The notes under the pieces are model-generated. The model was not told where the DNA came from. It searched no databases and worked only from the letters and a program-made list of their open reading frames with translations. DNA of 64,000 bases from CAVSRC01 sp963730325 (GTDB lineage: Bacteria > Pseudomonadota > Alphaproteobacteria > Rhizobiales > Kaistiaceae), in the NCBI GenBank assembly GCA_963730325.1, contig CAVSRC010000004.1, positions 1 to 64,000 of the forward strand. Direction: 5' to 3'. Position 1 is the stretch's first letter; each line of letters opens with the position of its first letter. The position numbers and the translations under genes were made by a program. Below are positions 8,644-15,549 of this stretch, in pieces.

Positions 8644-9593
8644 GGGCGGGCTCCTGCCTCGAGGTGTCGTTCCAGTTTCGGCGCACCGTCGACAAAGGGC
8701 GCCAGCGCCGCCAGCACGGCGGAACTCGCCGGCGTCGGAATGCCGAAGCGGGCGCCGAGCGCCGCCACCTTGCCGTGCAGCCATGGCAGCTCCAGCGGCC
8801 GGCCGGCTTCCAGGTCGACCAGCATCGAGGCCTTCTGCTCGTAGGGCTGGTTGCGCGACAGCGCCAGCACCCGCTCGCCGTGGCCCTCGTCGAATTCCTG
8901 CCCCAGGGCGCGCGCGACCGCGATGGTCTCTTCGGCGAGGTCGCGCATGAAGTCCATCGTCTCCGGCTGCTGGCGCACGGCCCCGATCGGCAGGCGCGTG
9001 ATGCAGGTGGCGCCGGAGAACGCCGTCATCACGATGAACTTCTCCCACAGCATGTGCTGGATGGTGTCGGTGGGCAGCGCGTCGATGCCGATGGTCCGCT
9101 CGCACGCCGCGAAGAGCGCCGCCAGCGTCGGATCGCCGTCCATGCGGTCGATCACCATGCGGTGCACGCCGCCGGGATTGATGATGACCCCCGGCGCCTT
9201 GATGTAGGCGGCGAGATAGATGATGCCGGCGGCCACCTGCGCCGGATCGATGAAGCGGCTGACGATGTCCTTGCCGTCGATGCCGTTCTGCAGCGTGACG
9301 ACTTTCGTGTGCGGCGCGACGATGGGAATGAGGGCGCGCGCCGCCGCATCGGCATCGGTGAGCTTGACCGCGAACAGCACCAGATCGACGGGGCCGGCCT
9401 CGCGCGCCTCGCCGACGGCGAGGATGGTGGGCAGGGCGGCATTGCCGTGCGGGCTCTCGATGCGAAGGCCGTTTGCCTTCAGCGCGGCGAGATGCGTGCC
9501 GCGCGCGATCAGGCAGACCTCTTCGCCGGCTTCCGCCAGGCGACCACCGACATAGCCGCCGATGCCGCCGGCCCCCATCACCGCGATTTTCAC
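8640..9593 (-). CDS. Ketopantoate reductase family (PanE/ApbA) oxidoreductase
   Basis: A 317-residue NADPH-dependent 2-dehydropantoate 2-reductase-like enzyme. The N-terminal Rossmann loop is MKIAVMGAGGIGGYVGGRLA. The mid-domain VTLQNGIDG and the C-terminal all-helical domain with WEKFIVMTAFSGATC (catalytic Lys) and NQPYEQKASMLVDLEAGRP (substrate loop with Glu) are all present. Many rhizobial genomes carry several paralogues, so it may reduce another 2-keto acid rather than make pantoate. The overlap with the MFS gene favours a catabolic role. The start ATG 9593 is followed by a perfect Rossmann beta strand. Confidence 0.86.
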   Translation of the reverse strand: MKIAVMGAGGIGGYVGGRLAEAGEEVCLIARGTHLAALKANGLRIESPHGNAALPTILAVGEAREAGPVDLVLFAVKLTDADAAARALIPIVAPHTKVVTLQNGIDGKDIVSRFIDPAQVAAGIIYLAAYIKAPGVIINPGGVHRMVIDRMDGDPTLAALFAACERTIGIDALPTDTIQHMLWEKFIVMTAFSGATCITRLPIGAVRQQPETMDFMRDLAEETIAVARALGQEFDEGHGERVLALSRNQPYEQKASMLVDLEAGRPLELPWLHGKVAALGARFGIPTPASSAVLAALAPFVDGAPKLERHLEAGARP

Positions 9594-9694
9594 ACCGTCG
9601 CTCCTTGCCCGCCGGGAGTGTACCGATCCGCTGCGCCGCCAAACAATTTAAAATCGTGATGTGTGCCATGCACAGGGATCATGGATTAGGCGAT

Positions 9695-9722
9695 TTGAAT
9701 TTTGCTCCGGTCGTGCTTATAT
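9695..9722 (+). promoter_or_regulatory. Candidate sigma-70 promoter for nadABC
   Basis: TTGAAT at 9695-9700 and TTATAT at 9717-9722 are separated by 16 bases, a fair -35/-10 pair pointing towards nadA. The operator-like palindrome lies 44 bases further downstream. Inference only; no start site is mapped. Confidence 0.35.
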
Positions 9723-9765
9723 CGTCCGGCGTGACCCCGGCTTTCGCCGGATATTTTAAACTTCG

Positions 9766-9790
9766 ATATATGCTCGAATTGAGTATATAT
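9766..9790. promoter_or_regulatory. Palindromic operator upstream of nadA, candidate NadQ site
   Basis: ATATATGCTC, a 5-base spacer GAATT, and GAGTATATAT form an inverted repeat with a single mismatch, 24 bases before the nadA start. AT-rich palindromes with a CTC...GAG core before nad genes fit the NAD-responsive repressor of Rhizobiales (NadQ), and a NadQ-like gene is present at 18388-19380. Binding is inferred from position and symmetry. Confidence 0.55.
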
Positions 9791-9813
9791 CTCCGACCGG
9801 AGAAGACCTGGGG

Positions 9814-10896
9814 ATGTCGATCGGATTGGAAACCGAGGTGAGTGGGCGGCCCGCCGCGAACGCCCGCAGGGGCGACGCGCTGCGCGAGCCGCTGCCCATG
9901 CCCTCGCTCGAATACACCGATGAGGTGGCGAAGGAGACCGCCCATCTCTACGAGCGCGTCAAGGACGTGATCCCGGCCATCGAGTGGCCGGTGATGGCGC
10001 CCTACATCAAGGCGATCAACGATCTCAAGAAGACGCGCAACGCCGTCATCCTGGCGCACAATTATCAGGCGCCCGAGATCTTTCACTGTGTTGCCGACAT
10101 CAAGGGCGACTCGCTGCAGCTCGCCATGGCCGCGTCGAAGACCGACGCCGATGTCATCGTCCAGTGCGGCGTGCATTTCATGGCCGAGACCTCGAAGCTG
10201 CTCAATCCCGACAAGACGGTATTGATCCCGGACCGCCGCGCCGGCTGCTCGCTCGCCGCCTCGATCACCGGCGCCGACGTGCGCCTGCTGCGCGAACGCT
10301 ATCCCGGCGTGCCGGTGGTCACCTATGTCAACACTTCCGCCGACGTGAAGGCCGAGAGCGACATCTGCTGCACCTCGTCCAATGCGGTGGAAGTGGTGGA
10401 GAGCCTGGGCAGCGACCGGGTGATCTTCCTGCCCGACCAGTATCTGGCCAAGTGGGTCGCCGCGCAGACGGACGTCAAGATCATCGCCTGGACCGGCGCC
10501 TGCGAGGTGCATGAACGTTTCACCGGCGCGGAGCTGCGCGAATACCGCGAAGCCAATCCGGGCATCCAGATCGTGGCGCATCCCGAGTGCCCGCCCGATG
10601 TGATCGCCGAGGCGGATTTCACCGGCTCGACCGCCAAGATGACCGACTGGATCGCGGACAAGCGGCCGGCCAAGGTGCTGCTGGTCACCGAGTGCTCGAT
10701 GGCCTCCAACGTCGCCGCCGAGAACCCGGGCATCGATTTCATCCGGCCGTGCAATCTCTGCCCGCACATGAAGCGGATCACGCTGCCGCGCATTCTCGAC
10801 AGCCTGCTGACGTTGAGTGACGAGGTCACCGTGGACCCGATGGTGGCGGCCAAGGCGCGCCGCGCCGTCGAGCGCATGGTCAATCTGAAGAGTTGA
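9814..10896 (+). CDS. nadA: Quinolinate synthase NadA
   Basis: NadA condenses iminoaspartate (from NadB) with dihydroxyacetone phosphate to quinolinate, using a [4Fe-4S] cluster. At 360 residues it has the rhizobial N-terminal extension of about 50 residues. The family blocks are NAVILAHNYQAPEIF near residue 71, VQCGVHFMAETSK near 117 (first cluster Cys), SDICCTSSNAVE near 185 (second), ECSMASN, and RPCNLCPHMK near 310 (third). It is first in the nadA-nadB-nadC operon, with 46 bases to nadB. The ATG at 9814 follows GGAGAAGACCTGGGG. The palindrome at 9766-9790 probably mediates NAD-dependent repression. Confidence 0.97.
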   Translation: MSIGLETEVSGRPAANARRGDALREPLPMPSLEYTDEVAKETAHLYERVKDVIPAIEWPVMAPYIKAINDLKKTRNAVILAHNYQAPEIFHCVADIKGDSLQLAMAASKTDADVIVQCGVHFMAETSKLLNPDKTVLIPDRRAGCSLAASITGADVRLLRERYPGVPVVTYVNTSADVKAESDICCTSSNAVEVVESLGSDRVIFLPDQYLAKWVAAQTDVKIIAWTGACEVHERFTGAELREYREANPGIQIVAHPECPPDVIAEADFTGSTAKMTDWIADKRPAKVLLVTECSMASNVAAENPGIDFIRPCNLCPHMKRITLPRILDSLLTLSDEVTVDPMVAAKARRAVERMVNLKS

Positions 10897-10942
10897 TGGG
10901 AACGGCCAGGCCCTGCCGGGGCTGGCCTCCACAACCGGGCGC

Positions 10943-12547
10943 ATGACAATGCTCGATCGAACGACTGACAGCCGCATGCCCCTCGTCTCCGACGACGTCG
11001 TCATCGTCGGCGGTGGTCTCGGCGGTCTGTTCACCGCACTGCGCCTGGCGCCGCGTCCGGTGACCGTCATCTCCGCCGCGCCGATCGGCGAGGGTGCCTC
11101 GTCGAGTTGGGCGCAGGGCGGCATCGCCGCCGCCATGGCCGACGGCGATTCGATCGACAAGCATCTTGCCGACACGATTGCGGCCGGTGACGGCATCGTG
11201 GCCGAGAAGATCGCCCGCCTGATGATCTCCGACGCGCCTGAGCGCATTTACGACCTGCTCGAATACGGCGTGCCCTTCGACCGCGACCTTGCCGGCCAGC
11301 TCGCCATGTCGCGCGAGGCCGCCCATTCCGAGCGCCGCGTCGTCCATGTCGCCGGCGACATGGCTGGCGCCGCGATCATGGCGGCGCTCATCGCCGCCGT
11401 TCACAAGACGCCGTCGATCCGCCTCTACGAGGGCCATGTCGGCGAGCGCCTGACCACCAAGGGCAGGCGCGTCACCGGCCTCATCGCGCGCCCGGCCAAT
11501 GGCGGTCCGGCGCTGCATTTTCCCGCCCGTGCCGTGGTCCTCGCCTCCGGCGGCATCGGTCACCTCTATGCGCTCACCACCAACCCCAACGAGGCGGCCG
11601 GTGGCGGAATGGCCATGGCGGCGCGTGCCGGCGCGGTGATCGGCGATCCCGAATTCGTCCAGTTCCACCCGACCGTGCTCGATGTCGGCCGCGACCCGGC
11701 GCCGCTGGCCACCGAGGCTCTGCGCGGCGAGGGCGCCAGGCTGATCAACAAGGCCGGCGAGCGCTTCATGCTTGCCGTCCATCCCCAGGCGGAACTCGCG
11801 CCGCGCGACGTCGTCGCCCGCGCCGTCTATGCCGAGGTGCAGGCCGGCCGCGGCGCCTTCCTCGATTGCCGCGAGGCAATCGGCGCCGAATTCGAGAAGC
11901 ACTTTCCGACCGTCTACAATTATTGCCGCGAGGCCGGCATTGACCCGGTCAAGGAGCCGATCCCGATCGCGCCCGCCGAGCACTATCACATGGGCGGCAT
12001 CCTCACCGACGGCCAGGGCCGCACGACGCTGGACGGCCTGTGGGCCGCCGGCGAATGCACCTCGTCGGGCGCCCACGGCGCCAATCGCCTGGCCTCCAAC
12101 TCCCTGCTCGAAGCCGTCGCCTTCGGTTCCCGCATCGCCGACGATCTCGCCGACCATCTGCCCCAGCCGCTGCGCATGGTGGTTGAGGAGACGGGCGATG
12201 TGGCGCTGGACGAAATGCCCGATCCAGCCGACGTGACCCGCCTGCGCCAGACGATGACCAGCCTCGTCGGCGTGGTGCGTCGGCGCGACGGCCTCATTGA
12301 AGCCCTGGCGACCATCGACGACCTTCATGGGCGCTGCCATTCCGAGAGCTTCCTCAACATGCTCACCGCCGCGCGCATCATCGCCGCCGGGGCGCTTGCC
12401 CGCACCGAAAGCCGCGGCGGCCACTTCCGCGCGGACTATCCCGAGCACGACCCCGCCTGGCAGCACCGCACCTACATCACGCTGGCCGAGGCCGAGGCGA
12501 TCAGCGCGGCGGCGGTCCGCACCCGAACGCTGGCAGTTCCCGCATGA
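10943..12547 (+). CDS. nadB: L-aspartate oxidase NadB
   Basis: An FAD enzyme of 534 residues that oxidises L-aspartate to iminoaspartate, the first step of de novo NAD synthesis. The FAD-binding loop is VVIVGGGLGGLFTALRLA near residue 19. It is followed by GASSSWAQGGIAAAM, the ASGGIGHLYALTTNP segment, and the active-site block EHYHMGGILTD near residue 349 with GLWAAGECTSSGAHGANRLA. The fumarate-reductase-type C-terminal helical domain is complete. Its stop overlaps the nadC start in ATGA, so the two are coupled. The ATG at 10943 is used; a second ATG two codons later is possible. Confidence 0.97.
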   Translation: MTMLDRTTDSRMPLVSDDVVIVGGGLGGLFTALRLAPRPVTVISAAPIGEGASSSWAQGGIAAAMADGDSIDKHLADTIAAGDGIVAEKIARLMISDAPERIYDLLEYGVPFDRDLAGQLAMSREAAHSERRVVHVAGDMAGAAIMAALIAAVHKTPSIRLYEGHVGERLTTKGRRVTGLIARPANGGPALHFPARAVVLASGGIGHLYALTTNPNEAAGGGMAMAARAGAVIGDPEFVQFHPTVLDVGRDPAPLATEALRGEGARLINKAGERFMLAVHPQAELAPRDVVARAVYAEVQAGRGAFLDCREAIGAEFEKHFPTVYNYCREAGIDPVKEPIPIAPAEHYHMGGILTDGQGRTTLDGLWAAGECTSSGAHGANRLASNSLLEAVAFGSRIADDLADHLPQPLRMVVEETGDVALDEMPDPADVTRLRQTMTSLVGVVRRRDGLIEALATIDDLHGRCHSESFLNMLTAARIIAAGALARTESRGGHFRADYPEHDPAWQHRTYITLAEAEAISAAAVRTRTLAVPA

Positions 12548-13407
12548 ACGCACCCGCCAAGCTGCCCGATCTGCTCGTCGAAGCGGCCGTGCGCGCCGCG
12601 CTCGCGGAAGATCTCGGCCGGGCAGGGGACATCACCTCCGCCGCGACGATCCCCGCCGAGGCGGCGGCGGCGGCCTATCTGGTCACGCGCGGCGCCGGCG
12701 TGCTCGCCGGCCTCGCTGTCGCGGCCGCGGCCTTCCGCGCGGTCGACCCGGAAATCCGCTTCGACGCCAAGGCCGACGACGGCCACGCCATGGAAGAGGG
12801 GTTCGTCGTCGCTGAAATCGACGGGCCGGCACGCGCCATCCTTTCGGCCGAGCGCGTGGCGCTCAACTTTCTCTGCCACCTGTCCGGCATCGCCACCGCC
12901 ACCGCCGCCCTGGTCGGGCGGGTGAAACACACCCGTGCGCGCATCTGCGACACGCGCAAGACGACGCCGGGGCTGCGCGCCTTCGAGAAATATGCGGTGC
13001 GCTGCGGCGGCGGCTCGAACCACCGCTTCGGCCTCGACGATGCCATCCTCATCAAGGACAACCACATCGCGGTCGCCGGCGGCGTGATTCCCGCGATCCG
13101 CGCCGCCCGCGCCGCCGCCGGCCACCTCGTCAAGGTCGAGATCGAGATCGACACGCTCGACCAGCTCGTCGAGGCGATGGTCGAAGTGCCGGACGCGGTG
13201 CTGCTCGACAATATGGCGCCGGCCGAGATGCTGGAGGCGGTCAAGCTGGTCGCCGGCCGCGCCATCACCGAAGCCTCCGGCAACGTGACCCTGGAGACGG
13301 TCGCCGCCGTCGCCGAGACCGGCGTCGACATGATCTCGTCGGGCTGGATCACCCATTCGGCGCCGATCCTCGATCTGGCGCTCGATGTGGCGGTGAGGAC
13401 CGATTAG
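12544..13407 (+). CDS. nadC: Nicotinate-nucleotide pyrophosphorylase (quinolinate phosphoribosyltransferase) NadC
   Basis: NadC converts quinolinate and PRPP to nicotinate mononucleotide, CO2 and pyrophosphate. The 287-residue sequence has the start ALAEDLGRAGDITSAATIP, LNFLCHLSGIATATA near residue 111, the TRKTTPGLR catalytic block near residue 138, RCGGGSNHRFGLDDAILIKD, and the C-terminal barrel strands EASGNVTLETV and DMISSGWITHSAP. It is last in the operon, and the ATGA overlap with nadB indicates coupled translation. Length and motifs are normal. Confidence 0.97.
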   Translation: MNAPAKLPDLLVEAAVRAALAEDLGRAGDITSAATIPAEAAAAAYLVTRGAGVLAGLAVAAAAFRAVDPEIRFDAKADDGHAMEEGFVVAEIDGPARAILSAERVALNFLCHLSGIATATAALVGRVKHTRARICDTRKTTPGLRAFEKYAVRCGGGSNHRFGLDDAILIKDNHIAVAGGVIPAIRAARAAAGHLVKVEIEIDTLDQLVEAMVEVPDAVLLDNMAPAEMLEAVKLVAGRAITEASGNVTLETVAAVAETGVDMISSGWITHSAPILDLALDVAVRTD

Positions 13408-13481
13408 CCGGCTCCGTTTCGGCCTCGCGCCCGACTGTGCTACCGATTGCCGACCTTCCTCTCCTCAGGCGGCAGATCCAG

Positions 13482-14327
13482 ATGACCAAGTCGGCAAGCG
13501 CACGAAAGCACAAGTCTCCGCGTCTTTCGGCCGTGGACCTTTCCAAGAAGCTCGAAGTGCCGGTCTACCAAAAGGAGCTGGCGAAGGTTCAGCAGCGGCT
13601 GCTCACGATCCAGCAGGCCTATCTCAAGCTCGGCCACTCGGCGGCCATCGTCTTCGAAGGTTGGGACGCGGCCGGCAAGGGCGGCACCATCCGCTGCATG
13701 TCGGCGGTGCTCGATCCGCGCGGGTTCAAGGTGTGGCCGATCTCGGCGCCGCGGCCGTACTACCTGCAACGGCACTATCTGGCGCGCTTCTTCGAGCGTC
13801 TGCCACCCTACGGCGCCATCTCGGTCTTCGACCGCTCGTGGTACGGGCGCGTGCTGGTCGAGCGCATCGAAGGCTTCGCCAGCAAGGAGCAGTGGAAGCG
13901 CGCCTATCGCGAGATCAACGACTTCGAGCATGCGCTGACCGATCACGGCACACGCGTGATCAAGATCTTCCTGCACATCTCGCCGGAGGAGCAGCTCCGC
14001 CGCTTCCGCAACCGCCTGCTCGATCCCGGCAAGCGCTGGAAGCTCTCCTACGAGGACTTCCGCAACCGCAAGAAATGGGCGGAATACGCGGAAGCCACCG
14101 ATGAGATGTTCCTGCGCACCTCGACCGACTTTGCCCCGTGGCACGCGATTGCGGCCGAGAACAAGAAGCATGCCCGCGTCGCGGCGCTGAACGTGATCGC
14201 CAAGCGGCTGGCCGCCGGCGTCGATCTGGCGCCGGTGGCGCTCGACCCGCAGGTTATCGAGGAGGCGCGCGCGATCCTGGAGATCGACGACGCCCTGCTT
14301 GTCGGCGTCCAGCGCCGCGGAGATTGA
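13482..14327 (+). CDS. Polyphosphate kinase 2 (PPK2) family protein
   Basis: A 281-residue single-domain PPK2, a family that moves phosphate between polyphosphate and nucleoside di- or monophosphates. The P-loop is FEGWDAAGKGGTI near residue 60 and the Walker B-like block is SVFDRSWYGRVLVERIEG near residue 113. The lid region RRFRNRLLDPGKRWKLS and the DFAPWHAI segment are also present. ATG 13482 starts the protein; an upstream in-frame ATG at 13437 would add residues without family character. The gene converges on the cell-wall hydrolase gene, with only 4 bases between them. Class I, II or III specificity cannot be read reliably here. Confidence 0.92.
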   Translation: MTKSASARKHKSPRLSAVDLSKKLEVPVYQKELAKVQQRLLTIQQAYLKLGHSAAIVFEGWDAAGKGGTIRCMSAVLDPRGFKVWPISAPRPYYLQRHYLARFFERLPPYGAISVFDRSWYGRVLVERIEGFASKEQWKRAYREINDFEHALTDHGTRVIKIFLHISPEEQLRRFRNRLLDPGKRWKLSYEDFRNRKKWAEYAEATDEMFLRTSTDFAPWHAIAAENKKHARVAALNVIAKRLAAGVDLAPVALDPQVIEEARAILEIDDALLVGVQRRGD

Positions 14328-14331
14328 GGGC

Positions 14332-15363
14332 TCAGCTCCAGCCGCCGTCGCGAGTCTTGTAGAAGATGTGGCGGCCGATCTTGTCGACCTTCTTCATCGC
14401 CCGCGCCCAGCGCGGCCGCACATAATTGGCGTGGTAGTGGGTCGCGGCCCCGACGTCGGACAGGAACATCGTGCGGTCGTCGTTGAGGATCTTGGTCGCC
14501 AGCGCCGTCGACGAGCTCCAGGCCGTCCTGTTTGTGATGCGGTCGGGCCTGCCGTCGCAGGCGAAGGAGAACTGGCAGCGGTTGCGCTTGTTCTTGTTCT
14601 GGTAGACCACGGCGCAGATCGTGTTCGGGTAGGCGGGGTTCTTCAGGCGGTTGAGCACCACCTGGGCGACGGCGATCTGCCCGCGCTGGGGCTCGCCGCG
14701 CGCCTCGAAATAGATCGCCGTGGCGAGGCATTTGACCTCGCTGGCGGACTTCACATTGGCCGGCAGCGCGTAGTTCACCCAGGCATGCTTGGCGTCGATC
14801 TTCGGGTCGAGAACAACGGAGCCGCGGCCCTTCTTGGCCATCACCGCGTCGAAGATCTTGCTGGCGGCCTTTTCGCCGGCATCGGCATTGGCGTAGGCGA
14901 GCGCCGTCGCGTTGGCCTCGGGTGCCGGCTTGGGAACCGGCGTCGGCTTCTCGGAGGAGGCCTTTGCCGCCACCGCGGTCGTCGCTGATCCGGGCATGAC
15001 GAATGCCATGCGCGGCGCGGCCGGATCGAGGTCGGGCGCCGCGAAAAGGCTCGCCACCTTCAGGGCGCCGGCGGTGATGGGATGCGGCTGGCGGACGGCG
15101 AGACGGTCGGATTTCGATGCGCGGTTGATCTGCTTGAAGGCGATCGCGCCGGTGATCGTCGGATCGAGGGCCGGGCGGCCGCTCTCGGCGACCCGGTTCG
15201 CGGCCTGACCGGAAAAGTCCTGGTGGGCCAGCTTCTCGCTCGATAGCGACAGCAACAGGCCGGCAAGGACAAGGCGGCCCAATCCGAACCGCTTCCTGCG
15301 CACCCGCTTGCGCTGTCTCCCCCGTACGACCACGCGGTTACTCCACCCACGCCACTGACACAC
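14332..15363 (-). CDS. SleB-type cell wall hydrolase, membrane anchored
   Basis: At 343 residues it has a basic N terminus, one hydrophobic helix (LGRLVLAGLLLSLSS near residues 28-42), a long Pro/Ala/Lys-rich linker, and a C-terminal hydrolase_2 (SleB) domain from about residue 215. Domain motifs are CLATAIYFEARGEPQRG with the conserved Glu, QIAVAQVVLNRLKN, YPNTICAVVYQN, CQFSFACDG, and ATHYHANYVRPRWA. The family cleaves peptidoglycan as a lytic transglycosylase or amidase, and this one should act in the periplasm. The start used is GTG 15363. The upstream region carries the ppdK terminator, so it has its own promoter or relies on readthrough. Confidence 0.87.
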   Translation of the reverse strand: MCQWRGWSNRVVVRGRQRKRVRRKRFGLGRLVLAGLLLSLSSEKLAHQDFSGQAANRVAESGRPALDPTITGAIAFKQINRASKSDRLAVRQPHPITAGALKVASLFAAPDLDPAAPRMAFVMPGSATTAVAAKASSEKPTPVPKPAPEANATALAYANADAGEKAASKIFDAVMAKKGRGSVVLDPKIDAKHAWVNYALPANVKSASEVKCLATAIYFEARGEPQRGQIAVAQVVLNRLKNPAYPNTICAVVYQNKNKRNRCQFSFACDGRPDRITNRTAWSSSTALATKILNDDRTMFLSDVGAATHYHANYVRPRWARAMKKVDKIGRHIFYKTRDGGWS

Positions 15364-15463
15364 CCGACGCGATCCGGCCCACAGGCGGGCGGCCGCGCTA
15401 CCCCAGGATCGTCAAGTGATGGGGGATTAACCTTGAAACTCGGTTAATGCGGAAACCGAAATC

Positions 15464-15512
15464 CAAAAAGAAATCGCCCCCTCCGGTGGGATGAAACCCA
15501 CCAAAGGGGGCG
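15464..15512 (-). terminator. Rho-independent terminator of ppdK
   Basis: Positions 15475-15490 and 15497-15512 form a strong hairpin: 8 pairs, a 2-base internal mismatch, then 6 more pairs around the loop ATGAAA. Read on the minus strand it is followed by a T-rich run (TTTCTTTTT), as expected for an intrinsic terminator 38 bases after the ppdK stop. Confidence 0.9.
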
Positions 15513-15549
15513 ACATTGCGTGCGATTCAGGGCAATTGCGTGGCCCTGA

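Noticed and set aside
7408..9669. A single long frame joining the MFS gene to the ketopantoate-reductase region
   Set aside because: The upstream part is a shadow of the reductase gene in another frame; the MFS protein clearly starts at 8643.
15426..15447. Two TTAA boxes upstream of the SleB-type gene as a CtrA site
   Set aside because: The spacing between the boxes is 13 bases, not the 7 needed for a CtrA site.
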